Assembly: GCF_003336705.1 (NCBI RefSeq)
Contig: NZ_QMDL01000003.1
Location: forward strand, 211-64,210
Reading direction: 5' to 3'
DNA: 64,000 nucleotides
Origin: Marinobacter litoralis
GTDB lineage: Bacteria > Pseudomonadota > Gammaproteobacteria > Pseudomonadales > Oleiphilaceae
Part shown: in pieces, positions 45,311 to 56,017 of the stretch
Position numbering within the stretch: position 1 is the stretch's first letter
How the letters are laid out: each line of letters starts with the position of its first letter
Notes under the pieces: generated by a model
Databases searched by the model: none
Told to the model about the DNA's origin: nothing
What the model saw: only the letters and a program-made list of their open reading frames with translations
Translations under genes and position numbers: made by a program

Positions 45311-47386
45311 TCAAACGTCACCATAACGAATCTTTTCACCTAACCACCGCCGAATCAGCGCGTCTACCACTCTGGGTTGCTTCATCAGGCTCGGCGCCAT
45401 TTCTTTGATCGGTTCTATCCAGCCTTTATCCCGCTCGAAGTTTGCCAAACGGAACTGCATCAAGCCTGTTTGGCGGGTGCCCAGTACTTCACCAGGACCG
45501 CGAATCTCAAGATCTTTCTCGGCGATCACGAAACCATCCTGGCTGTCTCTCAGCGCTTGCAGTCGGGCCTTACCATTCATCGACAACGGAGGGTGGTACA
45601 TCAACACACAAAAACTGGCCTGTTCACCGCGCCCCACCCGGCCACGAAGCTGGTGTAGTTGGGCCAACCCCAACCGTTCCGGGTTTTCGATGATAATCAA
45701 CGAGGCATTAGGCACATCCACCCCGACCTCAATCACCGTTGTGGCAACGAGCAGGTCCAGCTCGCCGTCTTTGAATTGCGCCATAACGTCCGCTTTTTCC
45801 TGAGCTTTCAGGCGGCCGTGTACCAAGCCGACTTTCAGATCCGACAAGCGCTCTGTAAGTTCCTGAGCTGTGACTTCTGCGGCCTGGCACTGCAGGGCTT
45901 CCGATTCTTCAATCAAGGTGCACACCCAATAGGCCTGCCGGCCCTCGCGACAGGCACTGCGCACCCGCTCGATGATATCTTCACGCCGGCTGTCTGGCAC
46001 CACCACGGTTTCGATCGGCTTTCGGCCCGGCGGCAGTTCATCGATGATGGAGGTATCTAGGTCGGCATAGGCGCTCATAGCCAGCGTTCGCGGTATTGGG
46101 GTTGCGGTCATGATCAGCTGGTGCGGGGCGAGTGAACCACCCACCCCTTTCTCTCTCAAGGCCAGGCGCTGATGAACGCCGAAACGATGTTGCTCATCCA
46201 CAATCACGAGCGCCAGGCGATTAAAAGCAACCTCGTCCTGAAACAACGCGTGTGTGCCTATGGCAACCCGGGCCTCTCCACTGGCAACAGCTTCCAATGC
46301 CTGTTGGCGCGCTTTGCCTTTGACCTTGCCGGACAACCACGCAATAGGAATACCCAAGGGTTCCAGCCAACCTTTGAAATTCGTGTAGTGCTGTTCGGCG
46401 AGTATTTCGGTGGGTGCCATCAAGGCAACCTGAGCCCCCGCGCCAAGTGTCTGCAAGGCCGCCAGTGCCGCCACCACAGTCTTACCCGAGCCAACATCAC
46501 CCTGCACCAACCGAAGCATGGGTACCGGCTGGCTCAGGTCTTGGCGGATTTCGCTCATGACCTGGCGCTGAGCGCCGGTGAGCTTGAACGGCAGTTCTTC
46601 CAGAAAGCGTTCAGTCAGGTCGCCCGTCGGCAACAAAGGCAAAGCTTCTCTCGCCTGAATCTGTTCCCGCACTTGCAGCAAGCTGAGCTGATGCGCCAAC
46701 AACTCTTCCATCACCAATCGCTGCTGAGCAGGGTGGCGGCCCTCCACCAAAAGATGCACCGGCGCGCCGGCGGGGGGCGAATGCACCAGCTTCACCGCTT
46801 CGGTGATGCAGGGTAACTGATAATCCGCCAGCAACTCGGCCGGCAGCCAGTCTTTGATCGGGTGCCGTTCAAGGTATTTGAGGGCTTGCTGACACAGGCT
46901 GCGAACCCGGGGCTGCTGGATGCCTTCGGTTAACGGATAAACCGGCGTGAGCGTGGCCTGGCTGGCGTCAGGCATGGGTGGCGGGTTGGTCTGGTATTCG
47001 GGATGGTAAAACTCGTAACCCGCGCGGCCGGGGCGAACTTCACCAAAACAGCGCACCCGGGTTCCTTCGCCGAGCTGGTTCTTCTGGGCGGCATTGAAGT
47101 GAAAGAAACGCAGCACCAGAAAGCCGCTGCCATCCTTCAAGGTAACCTGCAGGCTGCGGCGCCGGCCCATCACCAGGTCGGTTTTCATCACCTCCCCTTC
47201 CACCACGGCTACATCGCCTACCCGCAGGCTACCCATCGGCACTACCCTTGTGCGGTCTTCATAGCGATGCGGCAAATGGAACAGCAGGTCTTGCATGGAC
47301 TGGATGCCCAGCTTGGCCAATTTCTCGGCCAGGGCGTTTCCTACGCCCTTGATCTCGGTAACGGAGATGTCATCCAGTGACGCCAT
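45311..47386 (-). CDS. recG: ATP-dependent DNA helicase RecG
   Basis: Branch-migrating helicase that regresses stalled forks and resolves junctions. The 691 residues include the N-terminal wedge OB domain, Walker A GDVGSGKT, a DEQH box (VDEQHRFG), MTATPIPRT (motif III) and the C-terminal QLRGRVGRG motif VI. Its ATG is 8 bp after the oxyR stop, and the oxyR stop is part of the recG ribosome binding sequence TGAGGTAAG, so the genes are coupled as in Pseudomonas. Confidence 0.96.
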   Translation of the reverse strand: MASLDDISVTEIKGVGNALAEKLAKLGIQSMQDLLFHLPHRYEDRTRVVPMGSLRVGDVAVVEGEVMKTDLVMGRRRSLQVTLKDGSGFLVLRFFHFNAAQKNQLGEGTRVRCFGEVRPGRAGYEFYHPEYQTNPPPMPDASQATLTPVYPLTEGIQQPRVRSLCQQALKYLERHPIKDWLPAELLADYQLPCITEAVKLVHSPPAGAPVHLLVEGRHPAQQRLVMEELLAHQLSLLQVREQIQAREALPLLPTGDLTERFLEELPFKLTGAQRQVMSEIRQDLSQPVPMLRLVQGDVGSGKTVVAALAALQTLGAGAQVALMAPTEILAEQHYTNFKGWLEPLGIPIAWLSGKVKGKARQQALEAVASGEARVAIGTHALFQDEVAFNRLALVIVDEQHRFGVHQRLALREKGVGGSLAPHQLIMTATPIPRTLAMSAYADLDTSIIDELPPGRKPIETVVVPDSRREDIIERVRSACREGRQAYWVCTLIEESEALQCQAAEVTAQELTERLSDLKVGLVHGRLKAQEKADVMAQFKDGELDLLVATTVIEVGVDVPNASLIIIENPERLGLAQLHQLRGRVGRGEQASFCVLMYHPPLSMNGKARLQALRDSQDGFVIAEKDLEIRGPGEVLGTRQTGLMQFRLANFERDKGWIEPIKEMAPSLMKQPRVVDALIRRWLGEKIRYGDV

Positions 47387-47394
47387 GGCTTACC

Positions 47395-48354
47395 TCAGTT
47401 TTTAGGTACTGCTGCGGGTGTTTCCGCTTTGGCCCGTTCAATCACCCGGCACTGGCTGGCCGCCAGCGACAGCATGTCGATGGCCTTCGGCCGAGGGAAG
47501 GTTACCCGCCATGCCAACGCCACGGTGCGGAAGGGTACCGGCGCAGCAAACGGGCGCACCGCCAAAATATCTTCCTGATACTTGATTGCAGTGGCTGCCG
47601 ACAACGGCAACACTGTAATACCCAAGCCCGAGGCCACCATGTGTCGAATCGTTTCCAGTGAACTGCCTTCTGTCACCAGACCCGGCTGACTCTCACCGGC
47701 CCGGCGGGTTATGGCATCCACCAACGGCGGGCAAGATTCCAGCACCTGATCGCGGAAACAGTGGCCGGGACCAAGCAACAGAAGCTGTTCTTCGGCCATT
47801 TCTTCGGCGGTGATCTCGCTTTTCTCTGTCAGAGGATGATCGGCGGGCAGCAGCACCACAAAGGGCTCGTCGTACAACGGCAGTGTGACCACCTCCGGCT
47901 CATCGAACGGCAGCGCGATGATGATGGCATCGAGTTCGGAATGCCGGAGTTTCTGGCGCAGATTTGCGGTGTAGTTTTCCTCGATGAACAGCGGCATTTC
48001 TGGCGCAGCCCTTCGCAGTTCCGGTAATAAATGCGGGAACAGGTAGGGGCCAATGGTGTAGATCGCGCCCACTTTCAGAGGCGAATTAAGCTGATTTTTG
48101 CCATCTTGGGCCAAATCTTTGATCACACCCACCTGGTCCAGAACCTTTTGGGCCTGATCAATAATCCGTTGCCCGACCTCGGTCACCCGAATGCTGCTTT
48201 TGCTGCGCTCGAATAACGAGATACCGAGTTCTTCTTCCAGCTTCTTCACGGCCACGCTCAAGGTGGGCTGGCTCACGTGACAACGCTCAGCCGCGCGGCC
48301 AAAATGCCTTTCCCGGGCAAGCGTAACAACGTATCGTAACTCGGTGAGGGTCAT
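47395..48354 (-). CDS. oxyR: Hydrogen peroxide-sensing regulator OxyR
   Basis: LysR-type activator of peroxide defence genes. The 319-residue protein has an N-terminal winged helix-turn-helix and the two redox cysteines at exactly C199 and C208 (GHCFRDQVLESC), as in E. coli. It is followed by recG in one unit. The divergent 76-bp gap to the epimerase gene may contain its autoregulatory site; none is clear by eye. Confidence 0.95.
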   Translation of the reverse strand: MTLTELRYVVTLARERHFGRAAERCHVSQPTLSVAVKKLEEELGISLFERSKSSIRVTEVGQRIIDQAQKVLDQVGVIKDLAQDGKNQLNSPLKVGAIYTIGPYLFPHLLPELRRAAPEMPLFIEENYTANLRQKLRHSELDAIIIALPFDEPEVVTLPLYDEPFVVLLPADHPLTEKSEITAEEMAEEQLLLLGPGHCFRDQVLESCPPLVDAITRRAGESQPGLVTEGSSLETIRHMVASGLGITVLPLSAATAIKYQEDILAVRPFAAPVPFRTVALAWRVTFPRPKAIDMLSLAASQCRVIERAKAETPAAVPKN

Positions 48355-48430
48355 CGTCGGCTCCGGTCGGATTGTTCAGGTCGAAGTTGCACTTACTTTA
48401 TCAACCAAAGGATAAGGATTGAAATTGTCT

Positions 48431-49303
48431 ATGGCAATGACGAATCATAAGCAATTATCACGAATTCTGGTGGCCGGCTGCGGCAAGCTCGGCGGCGACA
48501 TGGCTCTGGCACTGGCTGATAACAACGCGCAGGTCTTCGGTCTTCGCCGGAGCCCCGAGAAAGTTCCGGCTGGCATCACCGGTATCGGCGCCGACCTGAC
48601 CAAACCCGAAACTCTGGAAGGCAAGATTCCCGAAGATCTGGACATCGTTATTTATTGCCTGACACCGTCATCGTACGACGAACAGGGTTACCACGATGCC
48701 TACGTTACCGGATTGACAAACTTGCTGAATGCCATTGGCGACCAGCCTCTCACCCGGCTGTTTTTTATCAGTAGCACCAGTGTTTATGCCCAGAACGACG
48801 ATGGCTGGGTAGATGAATCCAGCACCACAGCCCCCATCCGCTTCACCGGCAAACACATTCTTCACGGTGAACAAACCGCTTTGAAGAGCATTCACCCCGC
48901 TACCGTTGTCCGCTTCAGCGGTATTTACGGGCCCACTCGCCAGCGCTTTTTAGAAGAAGTTCTTGAGGGCCGGATGAACCCGCAACCGCCAGCACCCTAC
49001 AGCAACCGCATTCACGAACAAGATGCCGTGCGGGCAGTGACCCACATGAGCGAGTTGGCACTATCGGGCAAAGACCTGGAAGATGTTTACATCGTCACAG
49101 ACTGCGAACCGGTCAGGCTGGACGAAGTCGTAGCGTGGGTTCAGCAGCAGATACCGTGTAAAGAACCGGTAGAAGACGCACGCAAAGGCGGCAGGGCAGG
49201 AAGTAAGCGATGCAGTAACCAGCGGTTGCTGGATAGCGGGTTTGAATTCCGGTACCCCGATTTTCGGGCAGGGTACCGGGAGATGATCAACAGCCTTAGC
49301 TGA
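48431..49303 (+). CDS. NAD-dependent epimerase/dehydratase family protein (YeeZ-like)
   Basis: An SDR-type protein of about 290 residues with the Rossmann motif [14 protein letters not shown] near the start, STSVYAQND carrying a catalytic-type serine, and FSGIYGPTR with the YxxxK tyrosine degraded. The N-terminal GCGKLG variant is typical of YeeZ-like proteins. Start uncertain: ATG 48431, ATG 48437 and TTG 48419 are all possible. Divergent from oxyR; overlaps convergent ridA by 8 bp. Substrate unknown. Confidence 0.85.
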   Translation: MAMTNHKQLSRILVAGCGKLGGDMALALADNNAQVFGLRRSPEKVPAGITGIGADLTKPETLEGKIPEDLDIVIYCLTPSSYDEQGYHDAYVTGLTNLLNAIGDQPLTRLFFISSTSVYAQNDDGWVDESSTTAPIRFTGKHILHGEQTALKSIHPATVVRFSGIYGPTRQRFLEEVLEGRMNPQPPAPYSNRIHEQDAVRAVTHMSELALSGKDLEDVYIVTDCEPVRLDEVVAWVQQQIPCKEPVEDARKGGRAGSKRCSNQRLLDSGFEFRYPDFRAGYREMINSLS

Positions 49304-49682
49304 GCACCATCACTGCTTCCATTTCTACAGGCACACCCTTCGGCAGCGCTGCAACACCGACAGCGGCGCGAGCCGGATAAGGCTGCTGGAAGTAGGTTGC
49401 CATCACTTCGTTGACGGTGGCGAAGTTGGCCAGATCCGTCATGTAAATGTTCAGTTTGACGATGTCTTTCAACTCGCCACCGGCCGCTTCGCACACGGCC
49501 TTGAGGTTTTCGAACACTTGACGGGTCTGGGCCGCGAAATCACCGGCTACTACTTCCATCGTATTTGGATCGAGCGGAATCTGGCCCGACAGGTACACGG
49601 TATCGCCCGCTTTCACTGCCTGAGAATAGGTACCGATCGCCTTTGGAGCGTTCTCGGTCTGAATGACAGATTTGTTCGTCAT
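49296..49682 (-). CDS. ridA: 2-iminobutanoate/2-iminopropanoate deaminase RidA
   Basis: Hydrolyses reactive enamines and imines made by PLP enzymes. ATG 49682 gives 128 residues beginning [20 protein letters not shown]; an upstream in-frame ATG at 49721 adds 13 unconserved residues. The [10 protein letters not shown] motif and the C-terminal [20 protein letters not shown] segment, with the substrate-binding arginine, are intact. It follows spoT with a 79-bp gap, as in Pseudomonas. Confidence 0.95.
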   Translation of the reverse strand: MTNKSVIQTENAPKAIGTYSQAVKAGDTVYLSGQIPLDPNTMEVVAGDFAAQTRQVFENLKAVCEAAGGELKDIVKLNIYMTDLANFATVNEVMATYFQQPYPARAAVGVAALPKGVPVEMEAVMVLS

Positions 49683-49761
49683 GACCTTCTGTTTCCTCTG
49701 AAGAAAAACGACCATCGTCACCCTTCTGCGTAGCGCCTGTCAACTACGCCAAAGGTCTTGA

Positions 49762-51903
49762 TCAGTAGCGCACCCGGCTGATATGGGTAACCGCTCGGAT
49801 GTTGCGCACCCGTCGCATCACCCGCGCAAGGTGACGGCGGCCGTTCACATGGACAACCAAACTGACAATGCCGAACCGGGCATTCTGGTCTTCCACGTTG
49901 ATGCGTTCGATGTTCCCGTCAGCCATGGCTACGGCATTGGCGATTTCGGCAATCACACCGCGCTGGCGCTCCAGCTCAACCCGCAGTTCAACCGAGAACT
50001 CGTCGGTAATGTCTTTCGCCCATTTCAGGTGGGTTAACCGCGCCCGACCCTCGTCGTCTTCCGGCAATCGTGAACAAGTGTCGGTGTGGATCACCATGCC
50101 ATTGCCCGAATCCATAATGCCCACCACGGGATCACCTGGAATCGGCTTACAGCAAGCCGCAAACTTCAGCAGAATGCCTTCTGCACCGCGAATCATCACG
50201 GGCCCGGAGGCCTCGATTTGCTTCGCTTCGGAGATTTTCTCTTTCTCTGGCTCTTCATAGCCTGCAACCAATTGTCGAGCCACCAGATAGGCCATGCGGT
50301 TGCCCAAGCCGATATCGCTGATCAGGTCGTCAAAGCTGTTCACCTGATTGTGATTCACCACCGCTTGTTTCTGTGCGTCAGTGATGTCCGACAACTTGGT
50401 ATCAAAACCATTCAAAGACTTTTTAAGAAGCGTTTTACCCAGCGCCATAGACTCTGCCCGCTTGCGTGTTTTCAAGGCGTGGCGAATGCTACTGCGCGCT
50501 TTACCGGTGGTCACAAAGCTAAGCCACGCCGGGTTCGGGCGGGCGCCGGGTGCGGTGATAATTTCCAAGGTCTGCCCGCTTTGCAGGGGCTGACTGAGTG
50601 ATGCCAGGTTGCGATTCACGCGGCAAGCAACGGTGGCATTACCAATATCCGTATGGATGGCGTAAGCGAAATCCACTGGCGTGGCGCCTTGCGGCAATTC
50701 CATGATGCGCCCTTTGGGCGTGAATACGTAGATCTCATCCGGGAACAGATCCACTTTCACGTTCTCGATAAACTCCATGGAGTCATCAGCCCGCTCCCGC
50801 ATCTCCATCAAACCTTTCACCCAACGATCAACACGCATCTGGTTGACCTTCCCCACGCCCGGCTCTTCAGTTTTGTACATCCAATGAGCCGCAATGCCGT
50901 TATTAGCAATATGCTCCATCTCTTCGGTGCGGATCTGAATCTCGATGTTCACGTGCATGCCGAACAGCGTGGTGTGCAACGACTGATAGCCGTTGGCTTT
51001 CGGCATCGCAATGTAATCTTTGAATCGACCGGGAAGTGGTTTGTAGAGGCTGTGTACGGCACCCAGAATACGATAGCAGTCGTCTTCGTTGTCGGTGATG
51101 ATACGGAACGCATACACGTCCATAATTTCATGGAACGACTTCTGTTTGAGCTTCATCTTGCTGTAGATGGAGTTCAAATGCTTCTCGCGGCCCATGATGC
51201 GGCCCGGCAGCCCGCGCTCTTCCAACTTTTCCTGCAATTTACCCCGGATATCTTCAATGATTTCCCGGTGATTACCGCGCAGCTTTTGTATGGCCTTGGA
51301 GATGTATTTGGAGCGCATGGGGTACAGCGAGGAAAAGCCCAAATCCTCCAACTCGGTGGAGATCGAGTGCATACCCAGGCGGTTGGCAATCGGCGCGTAG
51401 ATATCAAGTGTTTCGGTAGCAATACGCTGGCGTTTTTCAAAAGGCATGGGGCCGAGCGTGCGCATGTTGTGCAAGCGGTCGGCGAGCTTCACCAGAATGA
51501 CGCGAATGTCTTTAGCCATCGCCAACGTCATTTTCTGGAAATTCTCGGCTTGCGCCTCGGCCCGGGAACGAAACTCAATTTGGGTGAGTTTGGAGACGCC
51601 GTCTACCAGTTCGGCGACATCTTCGCCAAACTGGTCCGCCAGCGCGTCTTTGGGGATTCCGGTATCTTCGATAACATCGTGCAGCATCGCAGCCATCAGG
51701 CTTTGATGGTCCAGCCGCAGTTCAGCAAGGATATGAGCGACCGCCAGCGGGTGAGTAATGTAGCGGTCACCACTTTTGCGCATCTGCCCTTCGTGGGCTT
51801 GCTCAGCGTAATAGTAGGCCCTTCGCACCTGATTGATGCGACTGGTATCTAAATAGGAACTGAGCTCTGTAGCCAGTTCTTCAACCGTTGCCTCTACCGA
51901 CAC
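49762..51903 (-). CDS. spoT: Bifunctional (p)ppGpp synthase/hydrolase SpoT
   Basis: Makes and degrades the alarmone (p)ppGpp. I place the start at GTG 51903, with GGAGG 5 nt upstream, giving 713 residues. An in-frame ATG at 51957 lies inside the rpoZ terminator. The hydrolase HD motif is at 75-76 (LHDVIEDTG), the synthetase domain has REKHLNSIYSKM and EIQIRTEEM, followed by TGS (VFTPKGRIMELPQGATPVDFA, in part) and a C-terminal ACT domain. Both enzymatic halves look intact. Its product acts with DksA, also in this window. Confidence 0.95.
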   Translation of the reverse strand: MSVEATVEELATELSSYLDTSRINQVRRAYYYAEQAHEGQMRKSGDRYITHPLAVAHILAELRLDHQSLMAAMLHDVIEDTGIPKDALADQFGEDVAELVDGVSKLTQIEFRSRAEAQAENFQKMTLAMAKDIRVILVKLADRLHNMRTLGPMPFEKRQRIATETLDIYAPIANRLGMHSISTELEDLGFSSLYPMRSKYISKAIQKLRGNHREIIEDIRGKLQEKLEERGLPGRIMGREKHLNSIYSKMKLKQKSFHEIMDVYAFRIITDNEDDCYRILGAVHSLYKPLPGRFKDYIAMPKANGYQSLHTTLFGMHVNIEIQIRTEEMEHIANNGIAAHWMYKTEEPGVGKVNQMRVDRWVKGLMEMRERADDSMEFIENVKVDLFPDEIYVFTPKGRIMELPQGATPVDFAYAIHTDIGNATVACRVNRNLASLSQPLQSGQTLEIITAPGARPNPAWLSFVTTGKARSSIRHALKTRKRAESMALGKTLLKKSLNGFDTKLSDITDAQKQAVVNHNQVNSFDDLISDIGLGNRMAYLVARQLVAGYEEPEKEKISEAKQIEASGPVMIRGAEGILLKFAACCKPIPGDPVVGIMDSGNGMVIHTDTCSRLPEDDEGRARLTHLKWAKDITDEFSVELRVELERQRGVIAEIANAVAMADGNIERINVEDQNARFGIVSLVVHVNGRRHLARVMRRVRNIRAVTHISRVRY

Positions 51904-51934
51904 CGCGCCTCCACTGAGTTCTTTATGCCAGGGA

Positions 51935-51964
51935 CAAAAAAGCCCGAATGCGAACATCCGGGCT
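51935..51964 (-). terminator. Terminator between rpoZ and spoT
   Basis: On the minus strand a 10-bp stem with one G-U pair (51964-51955 with 51950-51941), a TTCG tetraloop and six T. It lies about 113 bp after rpoZ and about 30 bp before the spoT start codon. Confidence 0.85.
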
Positions 51965-52077
51965 CTTCCTTGTCTTTCCCGCTGGCTTCTATAGTTACAC
52001 TATAAAACCGCAGAGACAGATTTCAATGCTTCTCGCGCTCCAACAGGTAATTCTTCGTATACCTGCGAAGTTAGAGC

Positions 52078-52290
52078 TTAGTCTTCTTCTGTTTCGGTAA
52101 GCAGACTGCGAGAAACTTTTCCTTCGGCGATTTCGCGCAAGGCGATAACCGTTGGCTTGTCGTTTTCTTCCGGCACCATTGGCTCAGAACCCTTGGTGGC
52201 GATCTGGCGGGCGCGCTTGCTAGCCAGCATAACCAGCTGGAAGCGGTTATCTACATGTTCCAGACAATCTTCAACGGTAACTCGTGCCAT
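52078..52290 (-). CDS. rpoZ: RNA polymerase omega subunit
   Basis: Small core-polymerase subunit that aids assembly and forms part of a ppGpp site. ATG 52290 gives 70 residues beginning [17 protein letters not shown], the standard start; an ATG at 52311 adds seven residues. The conserved [13 protein letters not shown] helix and [12 protein letters not shown] are present. It sits between gmk and spoT, the usual arrangement. Confidence 0.96.
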   Translation of the reverse strand: MARVTVEDCLEHVDNRFQLVMLASKRARQIATKGSEPMVPEENDKPTVIALREIAEGKVSRSLLTETEED

Positions 52291-52395
52291 TATGTTCCCC
52301 GAAAATAACAAGTACTTTAACTAGACCGCGTAGTTTACTGCTGCCGGTTCAATTTGTATACAGCGGCAAACCGTTATCTGTGCATCTTTCAGCGG

Positions 52396-53034
<639 letters not shown>

Positions 53035-53178
53035 TCAACCTCTCCTGCACATCAATTGGCGGCCTTTGAAACGGCCAGAAAGCGCGCAATTATACGAGGT
53101 TTGACTTACCTCCGCACCCCACCCCATTGGCAGCTGATACTATGGATTCAATTCTCTTACAAAGGATGGATAAAGCGC

Positions 53179-54057
53179 ATGGATAAACTCCTGATCGTCA
53201 TGGACCCTCAGCACAAACACCAGATTGCACTCTCTCGAGGCGTGGAACTCGCGCGGGCAACGGGTGCCAGCGTAGACATCGTGGCGTTTGTGCATGAATA
53301 CCTTGATGCCCTGCCCAACGACCCGGTGGTTCAGGAAAGAGCCAAGAAGGCCTTAATTGAGATGCGGGAAAAATGGCTGGAGCAAATGCTGGCTCTTACC
53401 GATTGCACCGACCTGAAGGTTAATGTGCGTGTCGTGTGGGAGAAGCAAATCCATCAGTGGATTATTGATTATTGCCAGCAAGAACGCGTAAGCGCTGTGA
53501 TCAAAACCGAAAACCGATCAGAAACGCTTTTATACACCCCAACCGATTGGCATTTGATTCGGGCATGCCCGGTACCCGTCATGCTGCTGGCCGAACTCAA
53601 ATGGAACAAGGCCCACCCGATTCTTGCTGCGGTGGATCTCGGCACAGAGAAACCCGTTAAAAAGGCGTTAAACAACCGAATCATCGATCAGGCTTGGCAC
53701 TTAGCCAAAGCAATGGGCAGCGAACTGCACTTGGTACACGCTCTGCACACATCGGTATTGTTAGCTGATCTGGAAATCATCGACACCGCCGCCCACGAGC
53801 GGAAACGCCAGGAAGCGCTCACACCAAAAATCGAGCATTTGTGTCACACCTGGCACCTGACGCCAGAGCAGGTTCACATCGTGTCCGGGCCGGCGCAGAA
53901 AGTCATCCCCAGCGTCGCCAACAAAATCAAAGCAGACATGGTGGTGATGGGCACAACAGGAAAAACCGGGCTCGCCGCACGAGTCATCGGCAACACAGCC
54001 GAAAAAGTACTCACACATCTACGAACGGATCTGGTAGCGGTTAAGCCGGCAGAATAG
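53179..54057 (+). CDS. Tandem universal stress protein (UspA family)
   Basis: A 292-residue protein with two Usp domains (about 1-140 and 150-292), like UspE. The second has the nucleotide-binding motif G-x2-G-x9-G-S/T seen as MGTTGKTGLAARVIGNTAEK; the first lacks a clear version. ATG 53179 is behind AAAGGATGG; a longer in-frame reading from 53056 is not supported. It converges on yicC, with a small GCGGGG/CCCCGC hairpin in the 43-bp gap. Confidence 0.88.
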   Translation: MDKLLIVMDPQHKHQIALSRGVELARATGASVDIVAFVHEYLDALPNDPVVQERAKKALIEMREKWLEQMLALTDCTDLKVNVRVVWEKQIHQWIIDYCQQERVSAVIKTENRSETLLYTPTDWHLIRACPVPVMLLAELKWNKAHPILAAVDLGTEKPVKKALNNRIIDQAWHLAKAMGSELHLVHALHTSVLLADLEIIDTAAHERKRQEALTPKIEHLCHTWHLTPEQVHIVSGPAQKVIPSVANKIKADMVVMGTTGKTGLAARVIGNTAEKVLTHLRTDLVAVKPAE

Positions 54058-54100
54058 CCGGCCTCAAAGACGTGCGGGGCCAGCCTCCCCGCCGCCAAAA

Positions 54101-54967
54101 TCACTCCAGGTTTTGCACCTGCTCGCGCATCTGTTCGATCAACACCTTCAGATCAACAGCAGCACGTGTAACGGCGGCATCAAAACTCTTGCTGCTGAGC
54201 GTGTTGGCCTCACGATTCAACTCTTGCATAAGGAAATCCAAACGGCGACCAATCGCCTGGTCGCCCTGCAAGGTTTCCCGAACCTCACTGACATGGGCAT
54301 CCAGCCGATCCAGCTCTTCTGCAACATCGCTCTTCTGGGCCAGCATCACCATCTCCTGAGCAACCCGCTCCGGCTCCAGCTCAACCTTGGCTTTTTCAAA
54401 GCGATCCCGCAGCGTTTGCTCCTGAGCCGCCAGCAATTCCGGCATACGCTCACGCACCTCGGCTACAAGTTCGCTGATAGTGGCCAAGCGATCCTCAAAT
54501 AACGGCCGCAACCGCTCACCTTCGCGCTCGCGAACACTCACCAGCTCAGCCACCGTCTCTGCGAACAGCTCAGCCGCCGCGGTTTGAGCGGCACTGTAAT
54601 CCTGTTCGGGCACCGACATCACCCCGGGCCAACGCAAGATATCCAGAGCGCTGATGTGTGCGGGGTTATCCAGCATTCGATTAATGTGATTTGCCGCCTC
54701 ATTCACCGCACTGGCGATTTCGTCATTGATCTCGAAGCTCTGCACCTCGTTTTCAGCCGATTGCAGGCGCATGGAGACATCCACCTTGCCCCGCTTCAAC
54801 CCCTTGCGCAATTCCTCACGAAACCGGCTCTCCAGCTCACGAAACGCTTCTGGCAACCGAAACGAAGGCTCCAGATAACGGTGATTCACCGTGCGAATCT
54901 CACACGTGAGCGTGCCCCAGTCACCACGGGCATCCTTACGGGCAAAAGCAGTCATGCTGCGAATCAT
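54101..54967 (-). CDS. yicC: YicC/YloC family endoribonuclease
   Basis: YicC-type proteins cleave RNA and influence small-RNA decay in E. coli. The 288-residue protein has the N-terminal MIRSMTAFARKDARGDWG and the C-terminal FLMQELNREANTLSSKS, both family hallmarks. It lies beside rph and gmk, as in Pseudomonas. The region to rph (182 bp) is divergent. Confidence 0.93.
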   Translation of the reverse strand: MIRSMTAFARKDARGDWGTLTCEIRTVNHRYLEPSFRLPEAFRELESRFREELRKGLKRGKVDVSMRLQSAENEVQSFEINDEIASAVNEAANHINRMLDNPAHISALDILRWPGVMSVPEQDYSAAQTAAAELFAETVAELVSVREREGERLRPLFEDRLATISELVAEVRERMPELLAAQEQTLRDRFEKAKVELEPERVAQEMVMLAQKSDVAEELDRLDAHVSEVRETLQGDQAIGRRLDFLMQELNREANTLSSKSFDAAVTRAAVDLKVLIEQMREQVQNLE

Positions 54968-55074
54968 AAAGGCTCCAATACCAATCGATGATCATTCGAG
55001 TTTAACAGGCAACTGCCGCAAGCGGCGACCCATACCAATAGCGGACACCACTCACCCGATCCTGCGCCCCGCCG

Positions 55075-55083
55075 TGCTATACT
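55075..55083 (+). promoter_or_regulatory. Extended -10 promoter for rph
   Basis: TGCTATACT (55075-55083) is an extended -10 element 67 bp before the rph start. No -35 hexamer is recognisable, which is acceptable for this class. Confidence 0.4.
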
Positions 55084-55149
55084 CGCCGCCCCTTCAAAAC
55101 ACCGACCGGCCGCACGCCGGACATTCATCTTCAGAAAACAGGACACACT

Positions 55150-55866
55150 ATGCGACCAAGTGGCAGAACGCCCGAGCAACCCAGAGACGTCCGGATCACC
55201 CGCAACTACACCCGCCACGCCGAAGGCTCTGTGCTGGTTGAGTTCGGAGACACCAAAGTGATCTGCACCGCCTCTGTAGAAAACAAAGTGCCGCCCTTCC
55301 TGCGCGGCGAAGGCAAAGGCTGGATTACCGCCGAATACGGCATGCTGCCCCGCTCCACCGGCAGCCGCATGGGCCGTGAAGCCGCCCGAGGCAAACAAGG
55401 TGGCCGCACCGTAGAAATCCAACGCCTGATCGGCCGCAGCCTGCGCGCCGCGGTAGACATGGAAGCTCTGGGTGAGCACACCATCACCATCGACTGCGAC
55501 GTGATCCAGGCCGACGGCGGAACCCGCACCGCAGCCATCACCGGCGGCTGCGTAGCACTGGTAGATGCCCTGAACCACCTGGTAGAAACCAAGCGCTTGA
55601 AGAAATCACCACTGAAGCAAATGATTGCAGCTATCTCCGTGGGTGTTTACAAAGGCACACCGGTTGCCGACCTGGACTACCCAGAAGATTCCGAAGCCGA
55701 AACCGACATGAACGTCATCATGACCGACAAAGGCGGCTTCATCGAGATTCAGGGCACAGCCGAAGGCGCACCTTTCGAACAGACAGAACTGGACAGCATG
55801 CTTGGCTTGGCACGCACGGCTATCAATCAGCTGTTTGAAATTCAGAAAGAAGCACTGGAAGGCTAA
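55150..55866 (+). CDS. rph: Ribonuclease PH
   Basis: Phosphorolytic 3' exonuclease that trims tRNA and other RNA ends. The 238-residue protein begins [10 protein letters not shown] and has the phosphate site [16 protein letters not shown] and the [18 protein letters not shown] motif. It is full length, unlike the frameshifted E. coli K-12 gene. No tight coupling to the next gene; a long inverted repeat follows. Confidence 0.96.
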   Translation: MRPSGRTPEQPRDVRITRNYTRHAEGSVLVEFGDTKVICTASVENKVPPFLRGEGKGWITAEYGMLPRSTGSRMGREAARGKQGGRTVEIQRLIGRSLRAAVDMEALGEHTITIDCDVIQADGGTRTAAITGGCVALVDALNHLVETKRLKKSPLKQMIAAISVGVYKGTPVADLDYPEDSEAETDMNVIMTDKGGFIEIQGTAEGAPFEQTELDSMLGLARTAINQLFEIQKEALEG

Positions 55867-55886
55867 ATCAGAAGTCTGGGGGTGGC

Positions 55887-55986
55887 GTTTCGGTATACCT
55901 TCCCCAGAATTTCGTAGGCCAAGGATGGCCGAAGAGAAGCGCACATGGATGTGCTAGTAGCGGTTCTGGGGAAGGTATACCGAAAC
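55887..55986. repeat. Inverted-repeat element between rph and crc
   Basis: A perfect 23-bp inverted repeat (55887-55909 with 55964-55986) encloses 54 bp containing two smaller palindromes, GGCC-x6-GGCC and GCACATGGATGTGC (55941-55954). GGGGG/CCCCC runs extend the symmetry outward. The size (100-130 bp) and organisation suggest a MITE- or REP-like intergenic repeat. It may also act as a bidirectional terminator for rph and crc. Confidence 0.75.
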
Positions 55987-56017
55987 GGCACCCTCCCCCG
56001 AAGCGAGACCGATTAGC

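Noticed and set aside
50653..51852. Open frame of 399 codons opposite spoT
   Set aside because: It lies wholly antisense to the intact spoT gene, has no recognisable domain and a histidine/valine-heavy composition typical of the complementary strand of GC-rich genes.
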